From: Heterohyrax brucei
Lineage: Eukaryota > Chordata > Mammalia > Hyracoidea > Procaviidae
DNA length: 64,000 nt
Assembly (NCBI GenBank): GCA_028571685.1
Contig: CM053141.1
Span: 2,418,001-2,482,000 of the forward strand
Reading direction: 5' to 3'
Positions 1-11,503 of this stretch are shown one piece after another. The position numbers and the translations under genes are program-made. The notes beneath the pieces are model-generated. The model had not been told where the DNA came from, ran no database searches, and saw nothing but the letters and a program-made list of their open reading frames with translations. Each line of letters begins with the position of its first letter. The first letter of the stretch is position 1.

Positions 1-104
1 GCTTTCCGCTCCTGGAAGGAGAACCCATCACATCGCACACTGAGCTTGGAAGGTGGAAGGTATCGGTGTGGTGACCTTTGGAAAATGAAATCGGTCACAG
101 TTAC

Positions 105-995
105 TACTGTTATTGTTGCTAGGTGTCATTGAGTGGTTCTGACTCATAGCAGAGCTGTGTACAACAGGTGGAAACCCTGCCCAGTCCTGTGCCACCCTCA
201 CAGTCACTGTGATGCCTGAGCCCACTGTTGCAGCTGCTGGGTCAGTCTACCTCATTGAGAGTCTTCCTCTCTTTCACTGACCCTCTATTTTACTGACCAT
301 GACATCCTTGTCCAGGGACTGGTTCCTCCTGGTAACATGTGCTAAGTACATGAGATGAAGTTTTGCCATCCTCATTTCTAAGGAGTATTCTGGCTGTACT
401 TCTAAGACAGATTTGTTCCTTGTTTTGGCAATCCATGGTACATTCAATATTCTTTGCCAACACCATGATTCAAACGCATCAATTCTTCTTTGATCTTATT
501 TATCATTCAGCTTTACGTGTATGTGAGGCAATTAAACACATCACGGCGTGGGTCAGGTGCCCCTTAGTCCTCAAAGTGGTGCCTTTGCTTTCTAACAGCT
601 GAAAGAAAACTTTTGCAGATTTGCCCAGTGCAGTGTGTCTTTTCATTTCTTGACTGCTGTTTCCATGGGCATTGATTGATGATCCAAGCAAAAGGCAATC
701 ACTGTCAATTTCAATGTTTCTCTGTTTATCATGGTGTTACTTATTGAAGGAGTTGTAAAGATTTTTGTTTTCCTGATGTTAAGGTGCAATCCATGCTGAA
801 GGCTCTGGCCACTGAGCTTTATCAGCAAGTGCTTCACCTTCTCTTCACTTTCAGCAAACAAGGATGTGTTTTCTGCATGTCGAAGATTGATAATCAGTTT
901 TCCTTCCATCCTGATGTCCTACTCATCTTCGTACAGTCCAGTGTTACAGATTATTGGCTCAGTGTACAGGTTGACTAAGTTACTAATGATTAAGA
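105..995 (-). mobile_element. RTE (BovB-like) LINE, 3' half, decayed
   Basis: The piece starts at the left with the typical RTE 3' end read in reverse (TTGTTGCTAGGTGTC, then a GAGT...CTGACTCATAGC block) and runs leftwards-to-rightwards into the C-terminal third of the reverse transcriptase ORF. The same order of blocks recurs in about twenty other copies in this window. The coding strand is minus and is broken by stops and frameshifts. It is truncated at its 5' side near 995. This is a dead copy, not a gene. Confidence 0.85.
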
Positions 996-1649
996 AGTGG
1001 TGTCAGGGGACATGGGAAGGGCAGAGAAAGGAAACAGAAGGAAATACACTACAATCTCCCTCTTAGTGAAATCGTCATGTAATGAGTCACAAATCATGTT
1101 TTTTTGTGTTTGTTTGCTTTGTTGTTAAAACAGTTTTCTTAATGACCCCAAGCAAAGTAGTAGAACAGTGGGGAGGATCTCCTGTCCTGTTCAGAGGCAG
1201 CCAGCTTTGGCTAGATTGTCTACACAGTACCCTCGCTCGTGGTTCTAACAGAATGTGTTGGCCACTTCTCACTTCATCGGCCAAGAGCTTCAGAGAATGA
1301 AGTCCCCATTGACTTTTATATCTCTTGAATATGCATGGTTCATGACGTCCATTTCTTTATATAGTGAGTAATTTCATATTTATCCTGGACGTTGTGTATG
1401 AAATGTTGTGGAAACCATGAATTATGTTCCTCTGAGGAGTATTCTTTATTTTTCATTTTTAGCAGGTGGTTAGTTTGGCTAAACCCAAACTTCATGCTCT
1501 GTCTCTCTTGAAATGAGCAGGAGCTAAAATATGCGCTCAATTCCTTCACTCTTGGCTGGGGAGGGCTTGGGGTCTGTCCTGCATATGAACAGTTCAAGAG
1601 GCGCTCAGAAATGTGGGCAGAGTTTGTACTCAGAATTTGGGGCTCCTCT
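996..1649. other. No gene or repeat recognised
   Basis: Mixed-composition sequence between an RTE fragment and an AfroSINE. There is a T-rich patch near 1098-1130. I see no coding or recognisable repeat signal. Confidence 0.4.
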
Positions 1650-1808
1650 TGGAAACCCTGGTGGTGTAGTGGTTAAGAGCTACAGCTGCTAACCGAAAGT
1701 TGGCAGTTTGGATCCACCAGGTGCTCCTTAGAAACTCTATGGGGCAGTTCTACTCTGTCCTGTAGGGTCACTAGGAGTTGAAATCAACTCAGCAGCAGTG
1801 GGTTTGAC
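1650..1808 (+). mobile_element. AfroSINE
   Basis: A nearly complete AfroSINE. It begins GGAAACCCTGGTGGTGTAGTGG, has the conserved GGCAGTT..GATCCACCAGGTGCTCC block and GAAACTCTATGGGGCAGTTC, and ends with the tail block GGTCACTAGGAGTTGAAATC followed by CAGTGGGTTTG. This SINE family is restricted to Afrotheria, so it is a main clue to the organism. Confidence 0.9.
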
Positions 1809-2262
1809 TTCTCCTGAGATTTTCTCCATATCGCGATCCCTGTCCTAACTTCTCAGCTACCAGCTTTACCCCAAACTCTGTCCTTTGGCATCTCAAACTA
1901 GTAAGAGATTTTGTTTCTGGTTTAGGTGCTCAGTGTGTGCCTAACTGAAGGCTGGCCTCAGACAAGAACTCTGAAAGATGGGAAGCCACCCTGTCCTAGT
2001 CTCCTCTGGGTGACTACGCCCTGTTTCTACATCACTCAGAATGCAGCCAGCACAAGCTGCTTACACGAGGTAACTGAGGAAGCAGTTTGGCACGACTACA
2101 CTAAGAACTCATGCTATATGCATCTTTTCTATGCCAGAGATTTTTAAAATTACGCTTCGTAATAGGATGTGGTTCACTTCAGCTCTTAAATCTCCCTCCT
2201 CTCCACTCACACTTACTTAAGAAGAGAATGCTTGGGATTAAAGAAGAGCTGTGGCTGGCTAG
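1809..2262. other. No gene or repeat recognised
   Basis: Unique-looking sequence between the AfroSINE and a solo LTR. One 73-codon open frame at 1926-2147 has no recognisable similarity. Confidence 0.4.
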
Positions 2263-2267
2263 GTAGT

Positions 2268-2768
2268 TGTCATGGTTTGAATTGTGTCCCCCCAAAAATG
2301 TGTGCAGCCACGTGGCTGGGATATGGTTCCCAGTATCTTGGGACTGTCCTCCATTGTGTGGTTTTGCTAACCTGTATGTTAAAGGATTAGGGTGGGGCTG
2401 TGAATTCCTGCTATGGGGGAAGTTTCCCTGGAGCATGGCTTGCCCCACCCTTAATGCTTTTAGCTTGCAAGGAATAAAAGGAAAAAGAACCAAGGACAAT
2501 TTGAGAACCTCGCTACCATCAAGCAAGCAGCACCGGGAGCAGAGCATGTCCTTCAGACCACAGGTTCTTGTGTGAGGACGCTCCCTGGACAATGACTGAT
2601 GCAATACCGGACTTTCCTCCAGAGCCGTCAAGGGGAAAGTCTTTCCCTGGAGCGGACACCCTGAATATGGACTTGCAACCTACCGGACTGTGTAAGAATA
2701 AATCTTTCTTTGTTAAAGCCATCCACTCTGTGGTATTTCTGTTAGAGCAGCCCTAGCTGACTAAAACA
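2268..2768 (+). mobile_element. Solo LTR, ERVL-MaLR type, with 5-bp target duplication
   Basis: 501-bp element starting TGTCATGGTTTGAATTGTGTC and ending CTGACTAAAACA, so it has TG...CA ends. It is flanked by a perfect GTAGT duplication at 2263-2267 and 2769-2773. The layout matches mammalian MaLR LTRs: a TGTGTCCCCC block near the start, an AATAAA signal at 2697-2702, and a GGTATTTCTGTTAGAGCAGC block near the end. No internal viral sequence adjoins it, so this is a solo LTR left by recombination. At least four more copies of the same family lie in this window. Confidence 0.75.
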
Positions 2769-3329
2769 GTAGTGCAAGGTAGAGACTGTGTATCTAATAA
2801 TTTTTCACTGAAATCGGGCACTTATAAGAGCTAAAGGTGTCGTATTAATAACCACGCCAATAGAATCCATGTAAACTGACAGTGTCTTGGGCAAATGAAA
2901 TAGACAATCATCTCACCCCAGTGAGGTTCTTTCTAGTTCTTCCCCACAAGTGGCCCCGACCCCCAATGCGCATGCCCTCTCTGGAAGAGCTGTTTGCTCC
3001 TCCCTGGCCAGCCCCATCGGAAACTGGTTCTCAAGACAGCGTTCTCTTCCACTATCTTTGCCGTATCACGATGACAAACGGCGAACATGGGGCCTGTCCC
3101 AACTGGTAGCCATCTTCTCAGGACTCTGTTACTACAGGGCCGGGAAGCATTATTTGCTTAAATAATCACTTGTTCATTACTGGAATAAGGGGACTAAAAG
3201 ATTGAGTTTAATAAAACCTAACCTTTTTTATATTTCCTTGTCTATTTACAGTGGAAATTTGGCATCAATTCATGTAGTCAACAAACTATTTTGCTGTTCT
3301 AAGGTGCATGTACATACGTGCACATGCGT

Positions 3330-3364
3330 CCACACACACACACACCACACACACACACACACAC
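3330..3364. repeat. (CA)n microsatellite
   Basis: About 17 CA units with a single ACC interruption in the middle. Confidence 0.95.
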
Positions 3365-4115
3365 GGGGGCACCCAAAGTCAAAATTAAAAATGTTATTCC
3401 TTCCACATCAGTAACTCCAGGGCTTCGTACAGTACAGAGAGTCAAGCAGCCTGGTGATCACAGTGCCTCCCAATGACAGGCCATCTTTACACTGGACAGT
3501 ACTTACTCCAGCATGGTTAAATACAATTCCCAGACATCTTGGATTTGGCCTCAGAAGATTTTTACAATTTTAAACCATGATAAATTATAGAAGCACAATT
3601 CAATGTTTCTCAGTAAACATGTTGCAGAATAGACTCAAATATTCAAGCAGTTTGCATAATTTAGAAATTCCATTTTGATATCCTTAATTTTTCATTTTGT
3701 AACAAGTATTGACTTTCCTTTGCAGATGAGAATGAAGGACTTTAACCTCTGACACCTTAGCATTCTCTAACAATAAGTCCAGTATAAATGCACCTAAGGA
3801 AAATACTCACATTGCCCAATATTTACTCCTCTACCGCTCACCATCATGTCCCAATTTTATTATTTCATTCCCATCTGGATGAAAAACATCCGTGTGCAAA
3901 AACATTTAAAAATCACATATTTAGGAGTTTCACAGAACTCACTCAGACTCTGGGTCTTCTTGACCGATTGTGAGCTGGCTTACTGAACGCGTAGCTGAGT
4001 GTTTTCCTCCCTGGGCTTGACTGAGGGTTAGAGCTGCTGCTCCTGAGTCTAGTCAGCTTTTTTTTTGTCTTTGGTCAGCCCTGTGCATTATAAAAGTGAG
4101 TTTAAAGGTCTATCA

Positions 4116-4117
<2 letters not shown>

Positions 4118-4151
<34 letters not shown>

Positions 4152-4162
4152 ATGCGTGTGTG
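4118..4162. repeat. (TG)n microsatellite
   Basis: Uninterrupted TG run of about 16 units followed by a CATGCG-interrupted shorter run. Confidence 0.95.
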
Positions 4163-4498
4163 CTCAGTGTAAGCTCCTGCTGTCAAAGCTGATCTACATG
4201 TCTTGAGAGGAAGACCCATTCAGAGGGAGAGTTTTCCTCACTGTGCACACAAAGTTGCCAGCGGAGGTGGGCTGTGAGGCCTGGGAGATAGCCTGGTATC
4301 AAGCTCCCTCTCAGCTTTTCAATCCTGTGGTAACAAGTGCTGAGTATTTGGAAGGCTGGAACGTGGAGGCACCCGAAGCTCAGACAAACGGCTCTCCTCG
4401 GACAGGGCCACCGCCCCTGGGTTGGACACATTACTTGAGCCGGGTGGACTATAGTTCAGGCCTCTGGATAATACCAACTGTTATGGCTTCAGGCTGAG

Positions 4499-4632
4499 AT
4501 TGTTGTTGTGTGTGGTGTCATCAAGCTGGCTCCTGCTCGTGGGAACCTTCTGTGAAACAGAGCAAAACACTGTCTGGTCCTGGGCCATCCTCACCGTCCT
4601 TGCTATGTCTGAGTCCGTTGTTGTGACTACTG
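4499..4632 (-). mobile_element. RTE 3' end fragment
   Basis: Short reversed RTE tail: TTGTTGTTGTGTG, then the AACAGAGCAAAACACTGTCTGGTCCTG block that matches the RTE 3' UTR in other copies. Truncated at about 130 bp. Confidence 0.75.
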
Positions 4633-4639
4633 TATTAAG

Positions 4640-4828
4640 ATTGGTTTTTTATTAAGTGCTGTCTAGTTGATTTCAACTCATAACAACTCCATGTGACAAA
4701 GTAGAACTGCCACACAGCATCCCCGTGGCTATGGTTTCTATGGAAGCAGGTCACCAGGTCTTTCTCCCTTGGAGCCACCAGGTGAGTCTGAACCAGCAAC
4801 TTTCTGGGGTGCCACCAGCGCTCCTTAT
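4640..4828 (-). mobile_element. AfroSINE, longer subtype
   Basis: Reversed SINE with the GTTGATTTCAACTCATAACAAC tail at the left, a GGAAGCAGGTCACCAGGTC body block, and a GCCACCAGCGCTCC head at the right. It sits directly beside an RTE tail fragment. Confidence 0.8.
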
Positions 4829-4916
4829 AATGAGATGAAGTGAAATTACATAAAATAATGAGCGCTAAATGCCCATACCTGGCAGAGAACAGCAGTCAGC
4901 AAACACTGTGAATCAC

Positions 4917-5222
4917 GTTGTTGTTGTTAGATGCCATGGGGCAGTTCTGATCGCAGTGACCGTGTGCACAGCAGAATGAAAAGCTCCCTGGTCCTGTCCC
5001 GTCCCCCCAGCCATTGTGACGCTTGAGCCCATTGTTGCAGCCGCGCTGCCAACCCATCTTTTTGGAGGTCTTCCTGTTCCTCGCTGATCCCCCACTCTGT
5101 GAACCGTGATGTCTTTGTCCAGGGCTGACCCCTCCTGACAATAGGTCCAGAGTATGTGAAGTATAGTCCCACCACCCTTGCTTCTAAGCAACGTTGTTGT
5201 TGCACTTCTATAGTGATCATAA
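4917..5222 (-). mobile_element. RTE 3' end fragment
   Basis: Reversed RTE 3' UTR and the last part of the ORF. Starts TTGTTGTTAGATGCC and extends to about the TTGCTTCTAAGCAAC block. The antisense frames here are shadows of the decayed RT C-terminus. Confidence 0.8.
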
Positions 5223-5302
5223 TTACAATAAAATAATTGTTGTATTAAATATAAAATAAGTCATTGAATAATAAGTTACCAGAGGACTTGAGGTTATACT
5301 TT

Positions 5303-6715
5303 GTTGTCAGGTGCTGTTGACTCAGGTATGACTTACAGTGACCTTATGTACAACAGAAGGAAGTGAGGCCTGGTACCGAGCCATCCTGGGGACTGTTGTT
5401 GTGCTCAAGCCTGCTGTGTTAGGCACTGTGTCAGTCAGTCTCACGGCAGATCTTCTGCTTTGTCACTGACCCTCTGCTTACCAAGCATGATGTTTTCCTC
5501 TGGAGATTGATCCCTCCTGATACCATGTCCAACGTATGTGAGACACAGTGTCACTATTATTGCTTCTAAGGTGCTTTATGATGTACTTCTTCCAAGAGAG
5601 ATTTAGTCTTTCTTCTGGCAATCCATGGTATATTCAATATTCTTCACCAGGATCATAATTCAAAGGCATTGATTCTTCTACAGTCTTCCTGAAGCATTGT
5701 CCAGGTTTCATATGCATATAAAACAACAAAAAATATCATCAGGCACATTTCAGTCTTTAAGGTAACACCTTTACTTTTTAACACTTTAAAGAGGTCTTTC
5801 CCAGAAGATTTACCTAATGCAAGGTGTGATATGATTTCTTAACTGCAGCTTCCATGGGTGTTGAGTATGAATTCAAGTAAAATTAAATCCTTGACAATTT
5901 CAATTCTTTCTCCATTTATCATGATGGTGTTTATTGGTCCAGTTGTGAGGATTCATGTTTTCTCTGCATTGAGGTGTGGCCCATATCAATTTTGTGGTCG
6001 TTAATTTTCATCAGTAGGTACGTCAAGTTCTCTTCACTTTTAACAGCAAAGTTGTGCCATCTGGATAACACAGGTTGTTAATGAATCTTCCTCCAATCCC
6101 GATGCCCTGTTCTTCTTCATCCAGTCCAGCTTCTCAGGTTGTTTGCTCATCATGCAGATTGAATAGGCGTGGTGAAAAGATACAAACTCTGATGAATGCC
6201 TTTCCTCGGTTTAAACCGCATAGTATCCCCTTGTTCTGTTCAAACAACTGCCTCTTTGTCTCGTGACCGGTTCCTCATGAGCACAATGAACTGTTCTGGA
6301 ATTCCCATTCTTCCCAGTGCTGTCGGTAATTTGTTATGATCCACACAAAAGAATTCCTTTGCCTAGTCAATGAAACATTGACTAACATCTTTCTCATATT
6401 CTTGTTTCAGCCAAGTTCCACCTGACATCAATAATGACATCCCTGGTTCCATGTCCTCTTCTGAATCCAGCTTGGAATTCTGGTACTTCCTTGCTGGTGT
6501 ACTATAGAGCCACTTTTCAATGCTCTTTAGCCAGATTTCGTTTGCATATGAAATTAATTATATTATTTGATAATTTCTGCATGTGGTTAGATGATCTTTC
6601 TTTGAAATAGGCATAAATGTGGATCTATTCCCATTGATTGCCCAGAAAACTGTCTTCCAAATTTCTTGGCATAGATGAATGAGCACTTGCAGCGCTGCAT
6701 TTGTTTTAAATTATC
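5303..6715 (-). mobile_element. RTE LINE, 3' half with part of the RT domain
   Basis: Runs from the RTE 3' end (TTGTTGTCAGGTGCTG at 5303) through the RT C-terminus and palm-region coding sequence, on the minus strand. Many frameshifts are present. It is followed 75 bp later by a plus-strand RTE 3' piece, giving a head-to-head pair. Confidence 0.85.
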
Positions 6716-6789
6716 TGGGTTACATTAATAGAATGAAATTTATGTTTTCCATTTTTTTGAAAATTAGAATCATTGTTAATTCATCTCCA

Positions 6790-7412
6790 CATAAAGAAAA
6801 CAAAAATCCTCAATAGTGGGCTAGTAAGCAACATCATGATACGTAGAGAAAAGATTGAAGTTGTCAAGGATTTCATTATACATGGATCCACAAGCAACAC
6901 CCATGGAAGCATCAATTAAGAAATCAACAAATGCACCAGATTAGACAAATTTGGTGTAAAAAAACCTCTTTAAAGTTGAAAAGCAAAGACGTCACCTTAA
7001 AGACTAAGGTGTGTGCAACCTGGGCCGCAGTGTCTTCAGTTGCTGCACGTGGATGTAAAGGCTGGACTGGGAAGAAGGAAGACTGAAGAACAAGGTGTGC
7101 CTTTGACTTGTGGCGCTGGTGAAGAGCAGGGACAACGCAATGTACTACCAAAACAAGGAACAAACCTGTCTTGGAAAAAGTACAACTAGAACGCTCCTTA
7201 GACGGAACGGTTGCAAGATGATGTCTCATATACTTTGGACGTGTTATCAGAAAGTGATTAGCCCCTGGAGAAGAGCATCATTCTTGGTAAAGTAGAGCAT
7301 CTGTGAAGTGGAAGACTCTTAATGGGATGGATTGACACAGTGTTTGCAGCAACAGGCTTAAGCATAACAATGATTTTGAGGATGGTGCAGAAGGGGGCAG
7401 TGATTCAATCTG
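6790..7412 (+). mobile_element. RTE LINE 3' fragment
   Basis: Plus-strand RTE from the AAAGAAAACAAAAATCCTC block through the C-terminus to the GGCTTAAGCATAACAATG block of the 3' UTR. It overlaps in content with the last 650 bp of the neighbouring minus copy, forming a large inverted repeat. Confidence 0.85.
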
Positions 7413-7969
7413 TGAGCTCACAGTTTTATTAGTCCCATGGACTACTTTCTTCTGTGAGTCTTTGATTTTCTTCATTCTCTTTTGTTCCTGATGAGCAGAG
7501 ATCAATAGTTGTATTTTAGATAGCCTCTTGAAAGTTCTTATGACAGCCCTTGAGGTGTTTGGAGACCCCCCTATGATTACAGAAATGCACACAAACTGAT
7601 TTTTCAGTGATTTATCCTGAGATATTTACCATTACTGAATTTGGGCTATTTAACTCAGACTTTTGAAGGTATAAAAATTTTTAGTTTTTTCTTAGCCATT
7701 TTGTTTGTATCTTAAGTAATGACAGTTCTTCTACACTTTAGCAGTCCCATGGACTCTAGATGTTTTCTCAAAACAGCTGCTTGAGATCTCAACAACTGCA
7801 TTTTTACTATCGCTATTGCTGGGAAACCCTGAGGCTACCCTACCTACCAGTGGGCACTGGAGGCCCCTTCACACTCTTTGATGATCACACCCCGGGGAAA
7901 CACAGATACACACACTTCAGATGATGCCCGGCTCTAATCATTTCCTGCCCGAGTAAGACCACTTCACTG
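7413..7969. other. Unassigned; carries a 13-bp direct repeat around a 300-bp segment
   Basis: AGTCCCATGGACT occurs at 7431-7443 and again at 7743-7755. The 299 bp in between may be an insertion with target-site duplications. I do not recognise the inserted sequence. Confidence 0.4.
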
Positions 7970-8531
7970 CCTGAAGTCTGTCAGTGAAGTTTGGGAACTT
8001 ATGCTAGAAAAAGTACTACATACCTTGCTGCTGAATATCAGTACAGTTACTTCTGAAGCACTCTCCTTGGGAAGCCATGCAGTCATGTCAGCACCTAATT
8101 CACCTTTCAAAGCAATTTTGGAACCGTTTTTCTGGAATAGCCATCAGAGCTGCCATCGTATGACACTTGATGCCCTAAATGTCACCAAAATATCTTCCTT
8201 TGAATATTTCCTTTATTTTTGCATAAAGAAAAATGTCATTAGGAACCAGAGCAGGTGAGTAGGAGAGTTGTTCTAACACAGTTATTTGTTTACTGGCTAA
8301 AAACTCCCTCCTAGACAACTACACAATTAAGTTTGCAAACTTGGCACCTTGCCGCTGTGCACAATGGCCATTCCAAAAAGAGATCTAAAATTGCTTTGAA
8401 GGGTGGACTAGGCACTGGCATCAGTGCCTAGCTTACCAAGGGGAGTACTTTGAAGCTGACCATAGTGATATTCAGCAGTGAGGTATGTAGTATGCAGAAC
8501 AATTAAGTTCCTAAGCTAATTGTTGGACCTT
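7970..8531 (-). mobile_element. Palindromic mariner-derived non-autonomous element, copy 1
   Basis: The two ends are long inverted repeats: GTACTACATACCTTGCTGCTG at 8013 mirrors the block at 8466-8493. Both arms carry the mariner transposase C-terminal coding region in opposite directions. The asymmetric middle (about 8150-8340) encodes, on the minus strand, the upstream stretch corresponding to REFLA..APSDFF in copy 3. Frameshifts and stops are present in all parts, so no active transposase is encoded. Confidence 0.75.
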
Positions 8532-9231
8532 GTATCAATCTGACCCCCAGACCTCTGACCGCTGACCACCTTTTGATAACCATGCTGGTTATCATTTAAC
8601 GAAATGTATAATCCTTTTCTACCTCTCCGAGCTCAAAGGAAAACAAGAGAAACCAGAATAAATCCTCATCTATGATTAGAACCGTCTGTTGTAACAGTAT
8701 CAATGTAATGTTGACGGTTCATGCAGTAATTTACTTAAGCAGCTGTACACGATCTGGCCCAGAGCCAGTAAGGGGTGAGAGCCACACGGTGGGAGGCAGC
8801 TGTGACTTTCTACCTTGACGGGTTCTGAGAGCATCAGAGGGTGATCCCGTCTGGAGGGAAGAGGTCCTGGTCTGAAGGAGAGGCCACGAGAGGCAGCTGT
8901 GACTTCGAGATGATCAGGAAGTAACACAAGGGCCTCTTTGTGGTGCCCGCAGTCCATATGCTTGCTGCCAACTGAGAGTGTGCAGGCTGGAGTCCACACA
9001 GGCACCTCTGAAGAAAGCCAGCAATCTAATCCCCCTGTCAGGCACTGAAGACTCTGTGGAACTCTTTAATGGGGAAATTAATCACAGATACCTTACTTTG
9101 ACTTTCAGTCTTTCTCTTTTCATCTGTGAAGCCAAACATTAACCATAAAAGGCTGACCAAAGCTGCAAAAGCATACTACAAACTACTCTGTAGCCATCTC
9201 AATTTGTCTTATCCTGCTAGAAAAGGATAGC
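8532..9231. other. No gene or repeat recognised
   Basis: Unique-looking sequence between the mariner derivative and an RTE copy. The minus frame at 8700-9005 (101 codons) has no recognisable similarity. Confidence 0.4.
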
Positions 9232-10955
9232 AGTCAAACTACCACCTCCTAATTTAAAGCTTGAAAAAGCCTCATGGCTTCAGGTGCGTGGATGGCCAAA
9301 TTATTAGTAGCCAGAGCAGTTCTACCAGTATTTCTGAAACTGAAAGGGCTGAAGAAAAAATTCATACCTTGAGGTGCAATATTGAGAGATTCTGTGACAG
9401 GGGAATATTAAACAATGCAGGAAGCACCGAAAGAAGATGGAAGGAATACACAGAGCCACTGTTCCAAAAAGAATTGGTTGATACTCAACCATTTCAGGAA
9501 GTGTCGTGTGTCCAAGAACCAATGGCACCGGAGGGAGAGGTGCAAGTTGCACAGAATTCGTAAGTGAGAAACAAGACTCCAGGAACTGGTGGGATACAAT
9601 TAAGACGTGTTAACGGAAGGAGGCAGCCCTGGAGGTGTTCATTCACGTGTGTCAAGAAATTTGGGAGACAGCTACCTGGCTAACCGATTGAAAGAGAGTC
9701 ATGCTTGTGCGCCTTCCAAAGCAAGGTGATCCAACAGAATGCAAAAATGATCAAACAATATCATTAATGTTACACAAAAGTAAAATTTCGTTGATGGTCT
9801 TTCAAAAGCAATTCTAACAATATGTTGACAGAAAACTGCCAGAAATTCAAGCCAATTTCAGAAAAGGACACAGTATGACAGATACCGCTGATGTCAAACA
9901 GGTCCTGGCTGAAAGCAGAGAATACCAGAAAGATGTTTGCCAGTGTTTTATTGACTATGCCTGGAAACTTGACTGTGTGGATCATGATATATGACGGATA
10001 ATATTGTGAAGAATGGGAATTCCAGAACACTCACTGTGCACGTAAGGAATCTACACACAGACGAAGAGAACAGAAAGGACCGTGCTGGGCGGTGCAAAGT
10101 GAGGACGGGCACGTGTCACAGCTGTACCCTCCCCCCAGACCTGTTCAGTCCATACGCTGAGCAAACCACCCGACAAGCTGGACCGTACGAAGGACGGGGC
10201 GTCAGGACCGGAGGAAGACTCACTAACAACCTGCTGGCCGAAAGTAAAGAGGCCCTATGGCACTTCCCGGCGAAGATCACAGATGACAGCCTTCACTACT
10301 GATTGTACCTCAGCACCAAGAAAACAAAAATCCTTCTAGTTGGACCAATAAGCAACACTATGATAAACGGAGAAAAGATTAAAGTTGTCAAAGATTTCAC
10401 TTTACCTGGATCCACAATCAATGCTCATGGAAGCAGGAACCAAGAAATCTAACTACTTGATGCATTTGACAAATCTGCTGCGAAGACCCCTCTGGAGGGT
10501 TGGGTAGCAAAGCTGTCGCGTTAAGTGCTGAGGTGCGCCTGATCCAGGCTGGGGTGTCTTTATCACCTCACACATCTGTGAAAATGGGACAATGGATAAG
10601 GAAGACGGAAGGAGAACCAACACGTTGGCCTTGTTGTGCTAGCAGAGAACACTGACCGTACCGTGGACTGCCGGAAGAAGGAACAAAGCTACCCGAATGC
10701 TCGTTAGAAGCAAAGATGACAAGACTGTCTCACACACTTAGGACGTTTTCAGGGAGGACCGGTCCCTGGAGAACATCAGGCTTGGTAAAGCAGAGAGTCT
10801 GTGAAAAAAAGGAAGACCTCCAAGGAGATGGGTGGACACAGGGGCTGTGACAACGTGAGGGTGTCTCAGGGCCAGCTGGTGTTCGTCCTGCTGTCCATAG
10901 GGACACTCTGTGCTGACACCAGCTCTACAACGCCTAGCAACAACAGCCCAGCAGT
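9232..10955 (+). mobile_element. RTE LINE, reverse transcriptase region to 3' end
   Basis: Plus-strand RTE. Frame 9261-9563 encodes TERRWKEYTEPLFQKEL, typical of the segment before the RT domain. The sequence GACTGTGTGGATCATG near 9972 encodes the DCVDH RT motif. The copy ends with the GCCTAGCAACAACAGC tail near 10940. It is 5' truncated, and frameshifts break every domain. A solo LTR follows within 50 bp. Confidence 0.88.
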
Positions 10956-11000
10956 AACCCGGTATCAGTGGGCTTCAAGAAAGGTGAAAAGCAGGCTTCA

Positions 11001-11503
11001 ATCAACATTGTGGATTGAACTGTGTCTCCCCCAAACTGCAGGTATCCAGTTGAGTGGACCAGGAGTCTCCCTAGCGTCCTCCGTCTTGTGGCTGTAATTT
11101 TATGTTACAGAGGATTAGAGTGGGACCTAACGCCTTTGCGGAGGTTACATTTCTGATCCAACTAAGGGCATTTCCCTGGGGGGTGGCCTGCACCACTTTT
11201 TCTCTCTCAAGAGATAAAGGACAGGGAAGGCAGCAGAGAGGCAGGGACCTCATGTCACCAAGACAGCAGCACCAAGAGGAGAGTGCTTCCTTTGGACATG
11301 AGATTCTTGTGTTGAGAAGCTTCCAGACCTAGGGGAAACTGATGACAGGGACTTTCTCAAAGCCATCAGAAAGAGAAAGGCTTCCACTGGAGCTGCAACT
11401 CTGAATTTGGACTTCTAACCTAGTGGCCTGTGAGAATAAGCTTTTCTTTGTTCCAGTCTCCCAGCTGTGATAATTCTGCTATGGTGACACCGGACACCTA
11501 AGG
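11001..11503 (+). mobile_element. Solo LTR, ERVL-MaLR type
   Basis: Same family and orientation as the LTR at 2268: starts with TGGATTGAACTGTGTCTCCCC, has a GAGAATAAGC block in place of the poly(A) signal, and ends near CACCTAAGG. More diverged than the first copy. I could not define a target duplication. Confidence 0.65.

Larger units (their letters stand above)
2774..4498. other. No gene recognised; contains two dinucleotide microsatellites
   Basis: Mostly AT-leaning unique-looking sequence. The microsatellites are listed separately. The region 4180-4498 is more GC-rich and may hold a decayed repeat, but I could not place it. Confidence 0.4.

Noticed and set aside
2179..2631. 150-codon minus-strand frame
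   Set aside because: Mostly antisense to the solo LTR at 2268-2768.
5303..7412. Second twin-primed RTE
   Set aside because: Both halves contain an RTE 3' end, so these are two separate insertions in opposite directions.
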